Shown here: positions 8,077-16,359 of the stretch, one piece after another
Layout: each line of letters begins with the position of its first letter
How positions within the stretch are numbered: position 1 is the first letter of the stretch
NCBI GenBank assembly: GCA_022509085.1
Contig: JAFLTW010000001.1
Coordinates: 248,001 to 312,000, forward strand
Reading direction: 5' to 3'
Length of the DNA stretch: 64,000 nucleotides
DNA from: Muribaculaceae bacterium
GTDB taxonomy: Bacteria > Bacteroidota > Bacteroidia > Bacteroidales > Muribaculaceae
The notes under the pieces: generated by a model
Database searches by the model: none
Told to the model about the DNA's origin: nothing
The model's input: only the letters and a program-made list of their open reading frames with translations
Made by a program: the position numbers and the translations under genes

Positions 8077-8100
8077 ATTCCAATAGTTTGTTTGGAATAT
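8075..8100 (-). repeat. inverted repeat covering the start codon of the small membrane protein
   Basis: A 9-base-pair perfect stem (8075-8083 with 8092-8100) and an 8-base loop. It lies 24 bases after the folK stop and includes the ATG of the next gene. It could lower translation of the small gene or act as a weak transcript end, though no T-run follows. Confidence 0.5.
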
Positions 8101-8124
8101 GAACGTGTAGAGTATCCTAATGGT

Positions 8125-8523
8125 TCAACAAATAGGATTTTTTAACAACTTTAGTTCCGAAGGAAGAAGCGCGTATCCCTCCTTAAAATAGGATGAATTG
8201 AAATCGGAAGGTCTTAGAATCTCATCTTCTGAAGCCACGACATCGATATCGATCGGTACCAGTCCAAGAGCTCGAGACCTCAACGTTCTACCCGATTCTT
8301 CCTCATAACGCTTAAAGCGCAGTATGAGCGCCTCTAAGGCGAGGCTCGAGGTAATGGCGGCAACCGCATTCATATAACGGTGGCCCGTTCCAAGGCAATC
8401 CGGACTCTCATAGACCGGTGTCACGAAATCTACCTTGCAGAAAGACGCGATAAATTCTATCGCTTCCTTCACTGCTTTTTCCCTAAGACCGCAATTAGAC
8501 CCCAATACAATGATATATCTCAT
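8125..8523 (-). CDS. folK: 2-amino-4-hydroxy-6-hydroxymethyldihydropteridine pyrophosphokinase
   Basis: A 132-residue HPPK, slightly shorter than most (about 150-160). MRYIIVLGSNCGLREKA is the family's N-terminal strand and loop, SPDCLGTGHRYMNAVAAI matches the middle motif, and LVPIDIDVV holds the metal-binding aspartates. It transfers pyrophosphate from ATP to 6-hydroxymethyl-dihydropterin in folate synthesis. Its ATG overlaps the stop of the metallophosphoesterase gene by 4 bases (ATGA), so the two are translationally coupled. Confidence 0.9.
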   Translation of the reverse strand: MRYIIVLGSNCGLREKAVKEAIEFIASFCKVDFVTPVYESPDCLGTGHRYMNAVAAITSSLALEALILRFKRYEEESGRTLRSRALGLVPIDIDVVASEDEILRPSDFNSSYFKEGYALLPSELKLLKNPIC

Positions 8524-9758
8524 TTCCTAAGGGTAATCAGAGTTATTTCAGGAGTTGCTCCGACGCGCATGGGCATACCCACCTCTCCGGCTCCTATATT
8601 CACGTAAAGATTGGAAAGGGAATTGTCCTGTGAAACAGTGCGGTTGTAGAGTCCGGCCCACTGTGGGTACCGGTATTTGGAAGGCGACCACTTCCAGTCT
8701 CCAACCTTAAACATAATCTGCATCGCATGGGTGTGACCGGCCAGAGTAAGGTCGATATTCGAAATCTTCGACACCTCGCGGTTCCAATGTTCAGGATTAT
8801 GGCTCAGGAGCACCTTGAAATTAGAATCATGAAAATTTTCTTCGGGATAGGCTGCCTTCAGATTGCCATATTGTGAAAAGGGAGGTTCACCCCAGTTGCC
8901 AACCCCTATTAAAATCAAGGAATCACCCTTATTATTCTTCAAGACCTTGTGGGAATTGTCGAGCAACTGCCACCCCATACTTTTCTCATACTCCCGAAGC
9001 GTGTTGAGATTCTCAACCTTGGCTTGGCTGCTTTTCCAGCTCACGTAGTCGCCGTAGTCATGATTGCCAAGGACACTCAACACCCCATATTCAGCCTTAA
9101 GTCGACCAAGCACCTGGATAAAGGGTTTCAGTTCCGCAGACTTTTGGTTTACGATATCACCGGTAAACACGATTACGTCAGGTTCGAGTGCATTCACTCT
9201 ATCCACCAGCCGAGATATGAAGGAAGTGTCGTTGCCCCACGTGCCGACGTGCAGGTCGCTGATCTGGGCGATTTTAAAGCCATCGAAGCTCTCCGGAAGA
9301 CGTGGAGAGGAAATCTCCACCTGCTCCACATCAATCTGATGGCGCCCAACGGTAGCGCCCCACCACATCATGGTGAAAATCATCACTGCAAGAGGCATAC
9401 CGACCCAAAGTCCCGTATTCCATCTCCTGGCGCCGACTATTTTGGGAATAAAACCCAAGAGGGAGAATATCACATATACAATCTGCGAAAACAACACCGA
9501 AATAACGATATAGAGGAGCCACATCGTAGTCAGGATCTCTCTGTCGGCACTCCTGCGGGGCAAGCAGGCGGCCACCACAAGCACCGCCAGGATAAGAACG
9601 GCAAAGACAGAATATACAATCCACCACTTTCCAGGGCGCTTGGTCCGGGGACTGTATTTGTCGTAAAGCGACAGTTTGCGCAAGTCCCAAACTATGTAGA
9701 TGTCTGTGACAATCAGCAACAAAAAGCTGAAAATCAACATTAAGACGGGTATTCTCAT
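8520..9758 (-). CDS. membrane-anchored calcineurin-like metallophosphoesterase
   Basis: A 412-residue protein with about four membrane segments in its first 140 residues, then a calcineurin-like phosphoesterase domain carrying the metal motifs in order: AQISDLHVGTWG, VIVFTGDIVN, VLGNHDYGDY, LLSHNPEHWN and LAGHTHAMQ. This architecture is shared with YkoQ/YaeI-type enzymes, some of which act on UDP-diacylglucosamine or other phosphate esters at the membrane; the substrate here is unknown. It follows the acyltransferase gene by 18 bases and overlaps folK by 4. Confidence 0.9.
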   Translation of the reverse strand: MRIPVLMLIFSFLLLIVTDIYIVWDLRKLSLYDKYSPRTKRPGKWWIVYSVFAVLILAVLVVAACLPRRSADREILTTMWLLYIVISVLFSQIVYVIFSLLGFIPKIVGARRWNTGLWVGMPLAVMIFTMMWWGATVGRHQIDVEQVEISSPRLPESFDGFKIAQISDLHVGTWGNDTSFISRLVDRVNALEPDVIVFTGDIVNQKSAELKPFIQVLGRLKAEYGVLSVLGNHDYGDYVSWKSSQAKVENLNTLREYEKSMGWQLLDNSHKVLKNNKGDSLILIGVGNWGEPPFSQYGNLKAAYPEENFHDSNFKVLLSHNPEHWNREVSKISNIDLTLAGHTHAMQIMFKVGDWKWSPSKYRYPQWAGLYNRTVSQDNSLSNLYVNIGAGEVGMPMRVGATPEITLITLRK

Positions 9759-9776
9759 AAACCTTCGACGGATCTA

Positions 9777-10958
9777 CTAATCCTCGTGACCGATTATCGT
9801 CTTCAACTTGTTTTTGAGAGGATTGGCATACATCACATACATGGTGCGAAGCATGAAGTCCCGTTCCTCGTAAGTGACATCCGTCAGGTCTACCTTATCG
9901 AGCTGGCTGTTGAAGTACTCCTTTACCTCCTCTTTTTTCTCCGGCGTGTAGCGGGCCTCAAAGCGATTGCCGTCGTAAAGCAGGTCGTAAGCCACATAGT
10001 TGATATCGAAAATCTCATAAGAGCGATGGATAGCCTGGTCGATAATCCGGCCAATCCACTTGGCGGCGGTATTCTTATCCTTGGTCTCACCTATCTGTTC
10101 GAGGCGCGAGTTGACACGCGGGGTGAGTTGGAAATGCACCTTACCCTTAAACTGCATAAGACCCGTCTCCATAGAGAACAGGTCGTCGCGCTGACTCTTC
10201 TTGTAGTCCGGATCCCGGCGTTTGAGCAGGAATTCCCGGGCTTTCAGGTAGTCATTGGGATCGTATTCATAGCTGATGGATACGGGCATTAGGTTTATTT
10301 CCTTGATGCGCTCTATGAAAGTGCCCTCCCCGTCGAGAGCCATCATTTTGATGAGAGACTCCTGAGTGGTGTCGCTGCTGTCTTTAGCACGTCCCTCACG
10401 CTGGGCAATCCATACGGACTCCCGCTTCTCGAGGATAGTGTGGTGTATATATGCACTGAGCTGGCGCGCAGCAGTAAGCGCCTCACGCACGCCGGTGTTG
10501 CGTTTCACGATGAAACTCTTGTTGAGTCTTACAAGATCCTCAATCCAGTCGTAGACCAGAAGATTGTTGCCTATGGCTACCTCTGTGGTTGGTACACCTC
10601 TTCTATATAACGCCAAATTCAGAAACGAGGCATCGAGCACGATGTCGCGGTGATTGGTGATGTAGGTGTATGAGAGATTGGGGTTGAGATATTTGATACC
10701 CCCAAGCGAGATACCTGAAGTGGTGGTCTTGGCTATGAGTTCGAGGAACGGCAGCATCACCTCCGTCTGGAAATCATGGGTATTCTTTATCTTGAGCATC
10801 TCCTCAATCAGGAAAGGGACGTCTTCCTTGGGCATCGTATAGCCTACGGCGTGAAGAAATCCCGGTTCCTTCACCAGCGATTTCATCTTTTCCTGAAACT
10901 GCGCTTCGCTATAGGGAGCGATATCACTGAAGTCTATAGTATCTTTAGCCATTCTCAC
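9777..10958 (-). CDS. glycerol-3-phosphate / lysophospholipid acyltransferase family protein
   Basis: A 393-residue protein with the acyltransferase H-x4-D motif in TNHRDIVLDASF (H103, D108). A serine-glycine rich stretch TTTSGISLGG precedes it, and FIVKRNTGVREAL and AQREGRAKDSSD resemble blocks II and III of the PlsB/PlsC superfamily. Large cytoplasmic acyltransferases of this length are common in Bacteroidota and probably act in phospholipid or lipid A-like acylation. A second ATG two codons in (10952) is equally possible. The first ATG overlaps the rluD stop by 4 bases. Confidence 0.82.
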   Translation of the reverse strand: MRMAKDTIDFSDIAPYSEAQFQEKMKSLVKEPGFLHAVGYTMPKEDVPFLIEEMLKIKNTHDFQTEVMLPFLELIAKTTTSGISLGGIKYLNPNLSYTYITNHRDIVLDASFLNLALYRRGVPTTEVAIGNNLLVYDWIEDLVRLNKSFIVKRNTGVREALTAARQLSAYIHHTILEKRESVWIAQREGRAKDSSDTTQESLIKMMALDGEGTFIERIKEINLMPVSISYEYDPNDYLKAREFLLKRRDPDYKKSQRDDLFSMETGLMQFKGKVHFQLTPRVNSRLEQIGETKDKNTAAKWIGRIIDQAIHRSYEIFDINYVAYDLLYDGNRFEARYTPEKKEEVKEYFNSQLDKVDLTDVTYEERDFMLRTMYVMYANPLKNKLKTIIGHED

Positions 10959-12046
10959 TTACTGGTTTCTTTGCTTTCGGTAAATGTGTCCCACTTCATC
11001 AGGAGGTCTTGCATATCCTGAGGGAGAGGGGTTTCGAAATCCATCTCTTCCCCGGTTACCGGATGGCGGAAACCGAGGGTACGGGCATGCAAGGCCTGTC
11101 GCGGACAAGTCTCGAAACAGTTGTTTATGAAATGTCGGTAAGCACCGGAGGTGGTGCCACGTAAAATCTTCTCGCCGCCATATCTCTCATCGTTAAACAG
11201 AGGGTGACCCTGGCTGAGCATGTGCACTCGGATCTGGTGGGTCCTGCCGGTCTCGAGCACACACTTCACCAGAGTTACGTATCCATATCTCTTCATCACC
11301 TCATAATGGGTTACGGCCGGTTTCCCAATCTCCGGATCATCAAACACCATCATCTGGAGTTTGTTGCGCGGGTTTCTGGCGATATTGCCGATGATTGTTC
11401 CGGAGTCTTCTTTAAAGTCACCCCATACCAGGGCATTGTATTCCCTGCGGGTAGTCTTGTCGAAAAACTGCTTGCCGAGTAGTGTCTTAGCCTCGGGAGT
11501 CTTTGCCACCACAAGCAGGCCGGAGGTATCCTTATCGATACGGTGCACAAGCCCGAGCCGGGGGTCAGACACATCATATTCGGGGTTATCCCGGAAGTGC
11601 CAGGCCAGGGCGTTGACCAATGTGCCGGAATAGTTGCCGTGGCCGGGGTGTACCACCAGGCCGGCGGGTTTGTTGACCACAAGGAGAGCATCGTCTTCGT
11701 AGACTATATCGAGGGGGATGTCTTCGGCAATGATTTCGCACTCATATCGCGGGCGGTCCATTACGATCACCACCTTATCGTCAGGCTTCACCTTATAACT
11801 CGATTTGACGGGGCGCCCGTTCACCCATATGCAGCCCGCGTCGGCAGCCTGCTGAATACGGTTGCGGGAGGTTTTCTCCATCCTTACCACGAGGAACTTG
11901 TCGACTCTGACCATCTGCTGGCCCTTCTCGGCCGTAAACCGGAAATGCTCATAGAGTTCGCGGCCGTCTTCGGTCACGAAAGTCGGGATGGCACCGGAAG
12001 CCGATTCCTCGCTCTCCTCAACGAGTCTTAACTCTTCGTCATTCAT
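10955..12046 (-). CDS. rluD: 23S rRNA pseudouridine synthase, RluD type
   Basis: A 363-residue RluA/RluD family enzyme. An N-terminal S4 RNA-binding domain (VRVDKFLVVRMEKTSRNRIQ) precedes the catalytic domain with VHRIDKDTSGLLVVAKT, whose aspartate is the nucleophile, and ETGRTHQIRVHM. The open frame extends 165 bases further upstream, but that part has no family similarity and overlaps the PASTA gene; the ATG at 12046 (MNDEELRL) gives a normal N-terminus and an 8-base overlap with the PASTA stop. RluD modifies helix 69 of 23S rRNA; the precise target is inferred from family. Confidence 0.9.
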   Translation of the reverse strand: MNDEELRLVEESEESASGAIPTFVTEDGRELYEHFRFTAEKGQQMVRVDKFLVVRMEKTSRNRIQQAADAGCIWVNGRPVKSSYKVKPDDKVVIVMDRPRYECEIIAEDIPLDIVYEDDALLVVNKPAGLVVHPGHGNYSGTLVNALAWHFRDNPEYDVSDPRLGLVHRIDKDTSGLLVVAKTPEAKTLLGKQFFDKTTRREYNALVWGDFKEDSGTIIGNIARNPRNKLQMMVFDDPEIGKPAVTHYEVMKRYGYVTLVKCVLETGRTHQIRVHMLSQGHPLFNDERYGGEKILRGTTSGAYRHFINNCFETCPRQALHARTLGFRHPVTGEEMDFETPLPQDMQDLLMKWDTFTESKETSK

Positions 12047-12788
12047 CAAGAAGGAAATAATCCGGTTCTTCGAAATAGTCGGGCTCCTGCGATTCCCCTT
12101 CTGAACGATGCGGGTTATCTTCGGGAAAGAACTCACCACCGGGATAATCGCCAAACTCCATATTGTAATCTCGGAGTCTTTCAGACTCGTAGAGAGAATC
12201 ACGGAGTGCACCGAGGCGTCCGTCGCTCACCTCAATGATTATTGGGGCGTTGACTGCAACCCTCTGCATCTGGTGTACGGGTTTGCCGTGGGCAAGCACC
12301 TTTACCACACGGTCGTCGGCACCAAGGACACTTATCGTGCGGATGTTTTTGAATCCAAGTTCGGTCAGGCGCGATTTCACCTGACGGCTCGACCAGTCTT
12401 TCAGGGCAAGTGCCGTGCGGTCGGCCCCGTCGTCGATCACCACTTCCTTAGGGTGAACGGCATTGATATAGAGGAAAATCTTCCTGCCTGGTTTTACTAC
12501 CGACTTAGCGCGTGGAAACTGCTCGATCACGTAGCCGGGTTTGATGTCGTCGCGGAAGAGGGAGTCGCGAATATCCACATTGAACCCCTTTGAGTGGAGG
12601 AGTTCGATAGCATTGGTATAACTCATGTTTTCCACTCCCGGCACTACCCTCTCCTCCCCGTGTTTGGTAAACACGGCAGTAAAGAAATAGGCTATAGCCA
12701 CGCCGACAACGGCCACAGCAAGGATAATCAGCAGATTCATCCCGATGGCATAACGTCTTGGAGCAGATCCGTTTGAGTTGTTTTCCAT
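12039..12788 (-). CDS. single-pass membrane protein with PASTA domains
   Basis: A 249-residue protein: a short basic N-terminus, a membrane segment (LLIILAVAVVGVAIAYFF, about 18-35), then two PASTA-like repeats outside the membrane (about 42-110 starting VVPGVENMSYTNAIELLHSK, and about 120-190), and an acidic tail rich in E, D and Y with a repeated EPDYF motif. PASTA domains bind uncrosslinked peptidoglycan, but no kinase or transpeptidase domain is attached. A start 36 bases upstream (12824) is unlikely because it lies at the transcription start predicted from the -7 box at 12822-12829. It leads an operon with rluD. Confidence 0.88.
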   Translation of the reverse strand: MENNSNGSAPRRYAIGMNLLIILAVAVVGVAIAYFFTAVFTKHGEERVVPGVENMSYTNAIELLHSKGFNVDIRDSLFRDDIKPGYVIEQFPRAKSVVKPGRKIFLYINAVHPKEVVIDDGADRTALALKDWSSRQVKSRLTELGFKNIRTISVLGADDRVVKVLAHGKPVHQMQRVAVNAPIIIEVSDGRLGALRDSLYESERLRDYNMEFGDYPGGEFFPEDNPHRSEGESQEPDYFEEPDYFLLDE

Positions 12789-12821
12789 AACGCTAATAGG
12801 AAACTTTATGGCTTCAACCCA

Positions 12822-12829
12822 CAAAATTA
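12822..12829 (-). promoter_or_regulatory. -7 box of the PASTA-rluD operon
   Basis: The minus strand reads TAATTTTG. Transcription would begin near 12815, giving a leader of about 25-30 bases before the ATG at 12788. No clear -33 TTTG is seen. Confidence 0.6.
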
Positions 12830-12886
12830 ATCAAAAAATCCATATGGAGCTCCATAAATGGCCACAATATTAAAAAAAGGCACAAA

Positions 12887-12920
12887 TTGTTGTGTAAATC
12901 AAAATTTTGTTGTAATTTTG
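12887..12920 (+). promoter_or_regulatory. promoter of the rpmB-rpmG operon
   Basis: TAATTTTG (12913-12920) is preceded at about 20 bases by a TTG-rich -33 region (TTGTTG, 12887-12892). The leader to the rpmB ATG at 13041 would be about 115 bases, long for this window, and may carry translational control by a ribosomal protein. I see no known leader motif in it. Confidence 0.7.
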
Positions 12921-13040
12921 CACGAGATTTCGCGGAAGGCTCTTTAAGTCCGGGATAAAGATGCAACCAAGGGCTATTTGAGCACTGAGTCTGAGGCGAG
13001 ATGAAAGGTAATTAACACATAAGAAGATACACTTAAAGTC

Positions 13041-13304
13041 ATGTCAAAGATTTGTCAACTCACAGGCAAAAAGACGGCGACGGGAAACAATGTTTCGCAC
13101 TCCAAACGTCGCACAAAGAGGAAGTTTAAAGTAAACCTCCACAAAAAGAAATTCTTCTGGCCCGAGCAGGATATCTGGATCGAGCTTATAGTAAGTGCGC
13201 ACGCTCTACGCACCATTAATAAAATCGGACTCAATGCAGCTCTGAAAAAAGCCGAAGCAGAAGGCAATCTTGATTTCAGAGACATCACCGTATTGTCGTT
13301 CTAA
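13041..13304 (+). CDS. rpmB: 50S ribosomal protein L28
   Basis: An 87-residue basic protein opening [20 protein letters not shown], the classic L28 N-terminus (without the paired zinc cysteines), with [18 protein letters not shown] and the C-terminal [17 protein letters not shown]. It is a structural protein of the large subunit. It leads a three-gene operon with rpmG (22 bases on) and a DUF4295 gene, a standard Bacteroidota order. Confidence 0.97.
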   Translation: MSKICQLTGKKTATGNNVSHSKRRTKRKFKVNLHKKKFFWPEQDIWIELIVSAHALRTINKIGLNAALKKAEAEGNLDFRDITVLSF

Positions 13305-13326
13305 CCTTTAATCTCCATTTTCAGTT

Positions 13327-13515
13327 ATGGCAAAGAAAGCAAAAGGTAATAGAGTTCAGGTTATTCTCGAATGCACCGAACATAAGGCAAGCGGTATGCC
13401 CGGTATGTCGCGCTACATCACCGTTAAAAACCGCAAGAACACCCCCGGAAGAATGGAACTCAAGAAATATAACCCCATTCTCAAGAAGGTAACTCTTCAC
13501 AAGGAAATCAAATAA
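13327..13515 (+). CDS. rpmG: 50S ribosomal protein L33
   Basis: A 62-residue protein with [20 protein letters not shown], the L33 start, and the [19 protein letters not shown] segment. Only one cysteine remains, so it is a zinc-free type. It lies between rpmB and the DUF4295 gene, with 29 bases to the latter. Confidence 0.96.
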   Translation: MAKKAKGNRVQVILECTEHKASGMPGMSRYITVKNRKNTPGRMELKKYNPILKKVTLHKEIK

Positions 13516-13544
13516 TCACCCACCTTTAGAAAACACATTAAACT

Positions 13545-13694
13545 ATGGCAAAGAAAACCGTTGCAAGTCTTCAGAAAGGTGAAGGTCGTACTTTCTCTAA
13601 GGTGATCATCATGGAAAAATCTCCCAAGACCGGTGCTTACGTATTCAAGGAGGAGATGGTGCCTAACGACGCTGTAAAAGACGCCCTCAAATAA
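13545..13694 (+). CDS. DUF4295 family small basic protein
   Basis: A 49-residue protein (starts MAKKTVASLQKGEGRTFSKV, ends NDAVKDALK) matching the DUF4295 family, which is found behind rpmG in Bacteroidota. It is small and lysine-rich, and shares promoter and terminator with L28 and L33, which suggests a ribosome-associated role; this is inference, as the family has no known function. The terminator at 13725-13754 follows. Confidence 0.88.
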   Translation: MAKKTVASLQKGEGRTFSKVIIMEKSPKTGAYVFKEEMVPNDAVKDALK

Positions 13695-13724
13695 AAAAAT
13701 CCAGTCTTTAGATTTGAAGATATT

Positions 13725-13754
13725 GATGCCCCGTTTTTCGGGGCATCTTTTTTT
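13725..13754 (+). terminator. intrinsic terminator of the rpmB operon
   Basis: A 9-base-pair GC-rich stem (13725-13733 with 13739-13747), a loop of five T, and a run of seven T straight after. The end of the T-run overlaps the -33 region of the nadE promoter. Confidence 0.93.
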
Positions 13755-13783
13755 GCCCGTTTGGTTCTTATTTACTAAATTTG
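13752..13783 (+). promoter_or_regulatory. promoter of nadE
   Basis: TTTG (13752-13755), 20 bases, then TAAATTTG (13776-13783): both elements of the Bacteroidota consensus at the right spacing. The leader before the ATG at 13807 would be about 15-20 bases. Confidence 0.75.
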
Positions 13784-13806
13784 TGGTTTAAATACGTTAA
13801 TCCACC

Positions 13807-15756
13807 ATGCTGCACACGCAACAATATACATACTCGCCCGAAAAATACGGAAATTTTGGCATCGGAGCCGTTTCTCCCCGGGTTTCGCTGGGGAATCCTG
13901 CCCAAAATGTCAGCAACATTCTGGAGGCTCTTGGCAACCCCCAACTCCGGCAATGCAGGTTTATCGTTCTTCCCGAGCTCTCCATCACGGGCTACACTTG
14001 TGCCGACCTGTTTCTTCAGGACTCTCTCATCGAGGCAGCGGCTGAGGCACTCCTCACGCTCGCCCATGAGCTTAAGTCAGACACACGACTGATTGCCGTG
14101 GGCGCTCCCCTTCTCAAGGGGCACAAGCTTTACAACTGCGCTGTAGTGATATGTAAGGGCGAGATACTGGGAGCCGTGCCCAAATCATTTATCCCGAACT
14201 ATCAGGAATTCTACGAGCGCAGGTGGTTCGCTCCAGGAAGAGATGTTGAAGGCGAAACAGTCTCGATATGCGGTATAACGGTTCCTTTTGGCAAAGACCT
14301 TATCTTTGAATATCAGGGCGTGAAAGTTGGTGTGGAGATCTGCGAAGACCTTTGGATGCCCGTCCCCCCTTCGTCAGGGCTATGCATGGCCGGAGCGGAG
14401 GTGGTGCTAAACCTTTCGGCAACCGACGATAATGTAGGCAAGTTTGACTATATACGCTCGCTCGTAAAGGCTCAAAGCGGCAGATGCAGGTGTGCCTACG
14501 CATATTCTGCGGCCGGGAGCGGAGAGTCATCTACCGACCTTGTATTCTCCGGCATCGACCTTGTGGCATGCAACGGTCTGATGCTCAGTCAATCGGAACG
14601 GTTTACTACAGACATCCCCTTGGCCTGTGCAACAGTAGACATTGAGAAAATAAGAAACGAACGACGTAAATATTCCACCTTTGGAGAGGGACATTCCGAG
14701 GGAGTTTATCGCTTGATAGATATACCTGATGACGATCGGCACCTCTTCCCCGCAATCAGTGTAGAGCCATATCCTTTCATTCCATCCTCGAACTTTGCAC
14801 GGACGGAGAATTGCAAGGAAATCATAGAGATACAGTCATGGGGATTGGCACAGCGCCTTAAGGCCACGGGTTGTAAGAACCTCGTGGTTGGAATATCCGG
14901 AGGATTAGACTCCACACTGGCATTGCTGACGGTTCACAATACGTTTAGAAAGCTCGGCTTGGATCCACGTGGAATCGTAGGCGTAACGATGCCATCCACA
15001 GCCACTTCGCAACGCACTCACTCCAACGCGCACACCATCATGCAGGCGCTGGGAGTCACTATTCTTGAAATACCCATCAACGATGCCGTACAACTTCATT
15101 TTCGAGACATCGGCCATGAGGAAGGAACGTTTGACGCAGTGTATGAAAACTCGCAGGCACGCGAACGCACCCAGATACTGATGGATCTGGCAAATAAATA
15201 TGGCGGAATGGTGCTGGGCACCGGAGACATGTCGGAAATGGCCCTGGGATGGTGTACCTACAACGGCGACCATATGTCGATGTATAACGTTAATGCCGGA
15301 GTGCCCAAAACCCTTGTGAAATACCTCGTTGGATGGTATGCGGAGAATTCAGATTCAGAAAAACTCCGCTTGTCCCTACTTGACATCATAGACACGCCCA
15401 TATCCCCCGAACTCATTCCCTCGGCCGAAGGGGAGGAAATAGGCCAGAAAACAGAAGAACTGGTCGGACCATACGAGCTCCATGACTTTTTCCTGTTCCA
15501 TGTGTTACGTAACGGTTTCCGGCCAAGCAAGATACAATGGATGGCCGAATTAGCTTTCGAGGGTAAGTATGACAGGGAAACCATAAAGAAATGGCTGGTT
15601 AACTTCTATCGCCGCTTCTTTACACAACAGTTCAAACGTTCCTGCATGCCCGACGGTCCGAAGGTTGGTTCCGTATGTCTCTCCCCCCGGGGCGATTGGC
15701 GAATGCCGTCTGACGCGTCGGCGCGTCTATGGCTAAAAGAAGCAGAATCTTTATAA
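13807..15756 (+). CDS. nadE: glutamine-dependent NAD+ synthetase
   Basis: A 649-residue two-domain enzyme. Residues 1 to about 290 are a nitrilase-type glutaminase with the triad E57 (LPELSITGYT), K126 (AVPKSFIPNY) and C179 (VEICEDLWMP). The rest is the NAD synthetase with the PP-loop VGISGGLDSTLALL and TGDMSEMALGWCTYNGDHM. Ammonia released from glutamine amidates deamido-NAD in the last step of NAD synthesis. Length and motifs are normal for the long form. It begins a run of rightward genes; tsaC starts 16 bases on. Confidence 0.96.
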   Translation: MLHTQQYTYSPEKYGNFGIGAVSPRVSLGNPAQNVSNILEALGNPQLRQCRFIVLPELSITGYTCADLFLQDSLIEAAAEALLTLAHELKSDTRLIAVGAPLLKGHKLYNCAVVICKGEILGAVPKSFIPNYQEFYERRWFAPGRDVEGETVSICGITVPFGKDLIFEYQGVKVGVEICEDLWMPVPPSSGLCMAGAEVVLNLSATDDNVGKFDYIRSLVKAQSGRCRCAYAYSAAGSGESSTDLVFSGIDLVACNGLMLSQSERFTTDIPLACATVDIEKIRNERRKYSTFGEGHSEGVYRLIDIPDDDRHLFPAISVEPYPFIPSSNFARTENCKEIIEIQSWGLAQRLKATGCKNLVVGISGGLDSTLALLTVHNTFRKLGLDPRGIVGVTMPSTATSQRTHSNAHTIMQALGVTILEIPINDAVQLHFRDIGHEEGTFDAVYENSQARERTQILMDLANKYGGMVLGTGDMSEMALGWCTYNGDHMSMYNVNAGVPKTLVKYLVGWYAENSDSEKLRLSLLDIIDTPISPELIPSAEGEEIGQKTEELVGPYELHDFFLFHVLRNGFRPSKIQWMAELAFEGKYDRETIKKWLVNFYRRFFTQQFKRSCMPDGPKVGSVCLSPRGDWRMPSDASARLWLKEAESL

Positions 15757-15772
15757 GCTACAGGGGGAAACT

Positions 15773-16348
15773 ATGGACAAAAAGCAAAGGGAGGAAGACC
15801 TGATGAAGGCTTTGGAAACGCTCCAAAGAGGGGGCATAATACTGTATCCCACCGACACGATTTGGGGACTGGGATGCGACGCCACCAACGATGAGGCAGT
15901 GGAGCGGCTATTCCGACTCAAAGGGCGTCCTTCATCAAAAGCCATGATATCATTGGTAGATTCCATCGGGAGTCTGAGAAATTGGGTCAGCAACATCCCG
16001 GAGGCCGCACTCCGCGAGATTATGGTGTCGAAGCGTCCGCTTACCATCGTCTACCCTGAAGTCAATGGGATTTCAGTAAATCTTATCGCCGATGATGGCT
16101 CTGCCGCTTTCAGAATTCCTCAAAACGAATTTACAGCCGAGCTTTGCCGCAGACTGGGACACCCTCTCGTCTCAACCTCAGCAAACTTTGCGGGAGAGCC
16201 CTCCCCTTCCTCTTATGACCGGATTCCAGAAAACCTGAAAGTTATGGTAGATTATACTTGCCAGACCGGAAGAGGCTCTGCAGAGGCGTCTCCGAGCAGA
16301 ATAATCAAGATAGATGCCGACGGAAGTGTCAGTGTAATAAGAGAATAA
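15773..16348 (+). CDS. tsaC: threonylcarbamoyl-AMP synthase (Sua5/YciO/YrdC family)
   Basis: A 191-residue YrdC-domain protein with ALETLQRGGIILYPTDTIWG, the conserved binding strand, FRLKGRPSSKAM for the basic pocket, and GHPLVSTSANFAGEPSP near the end. It makes threonylcarbamoyl-AMP from threonine, bicarbonate and ATP for t6A37 in tRNA. The Sua5 C-terminal domain is absent, as in TsaC. The start at 15773 gives a normal N-terminus. The sugar transferase gene starts 11 bases after its stop. Confidence 0.88.
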   Translation: MDKKQREEDLMKALETLQRGGIILYPTDTIWGLGCDATNDEAVERLFRLKGRPSSKAMISLVDSIGSLRNWVSNIPEAALREIMVSKRPLTIVYPEVNGISVNLIADDGSAAFRIPQNEFTAELCRRLGHPLVSTSANFAGEPSPSSYDRIPENLKVMVDYTCQTGRGSAEASPSRIIKIDADGSVSVIRE

Positions 16349-16359
16349 GCACAGAAAAG

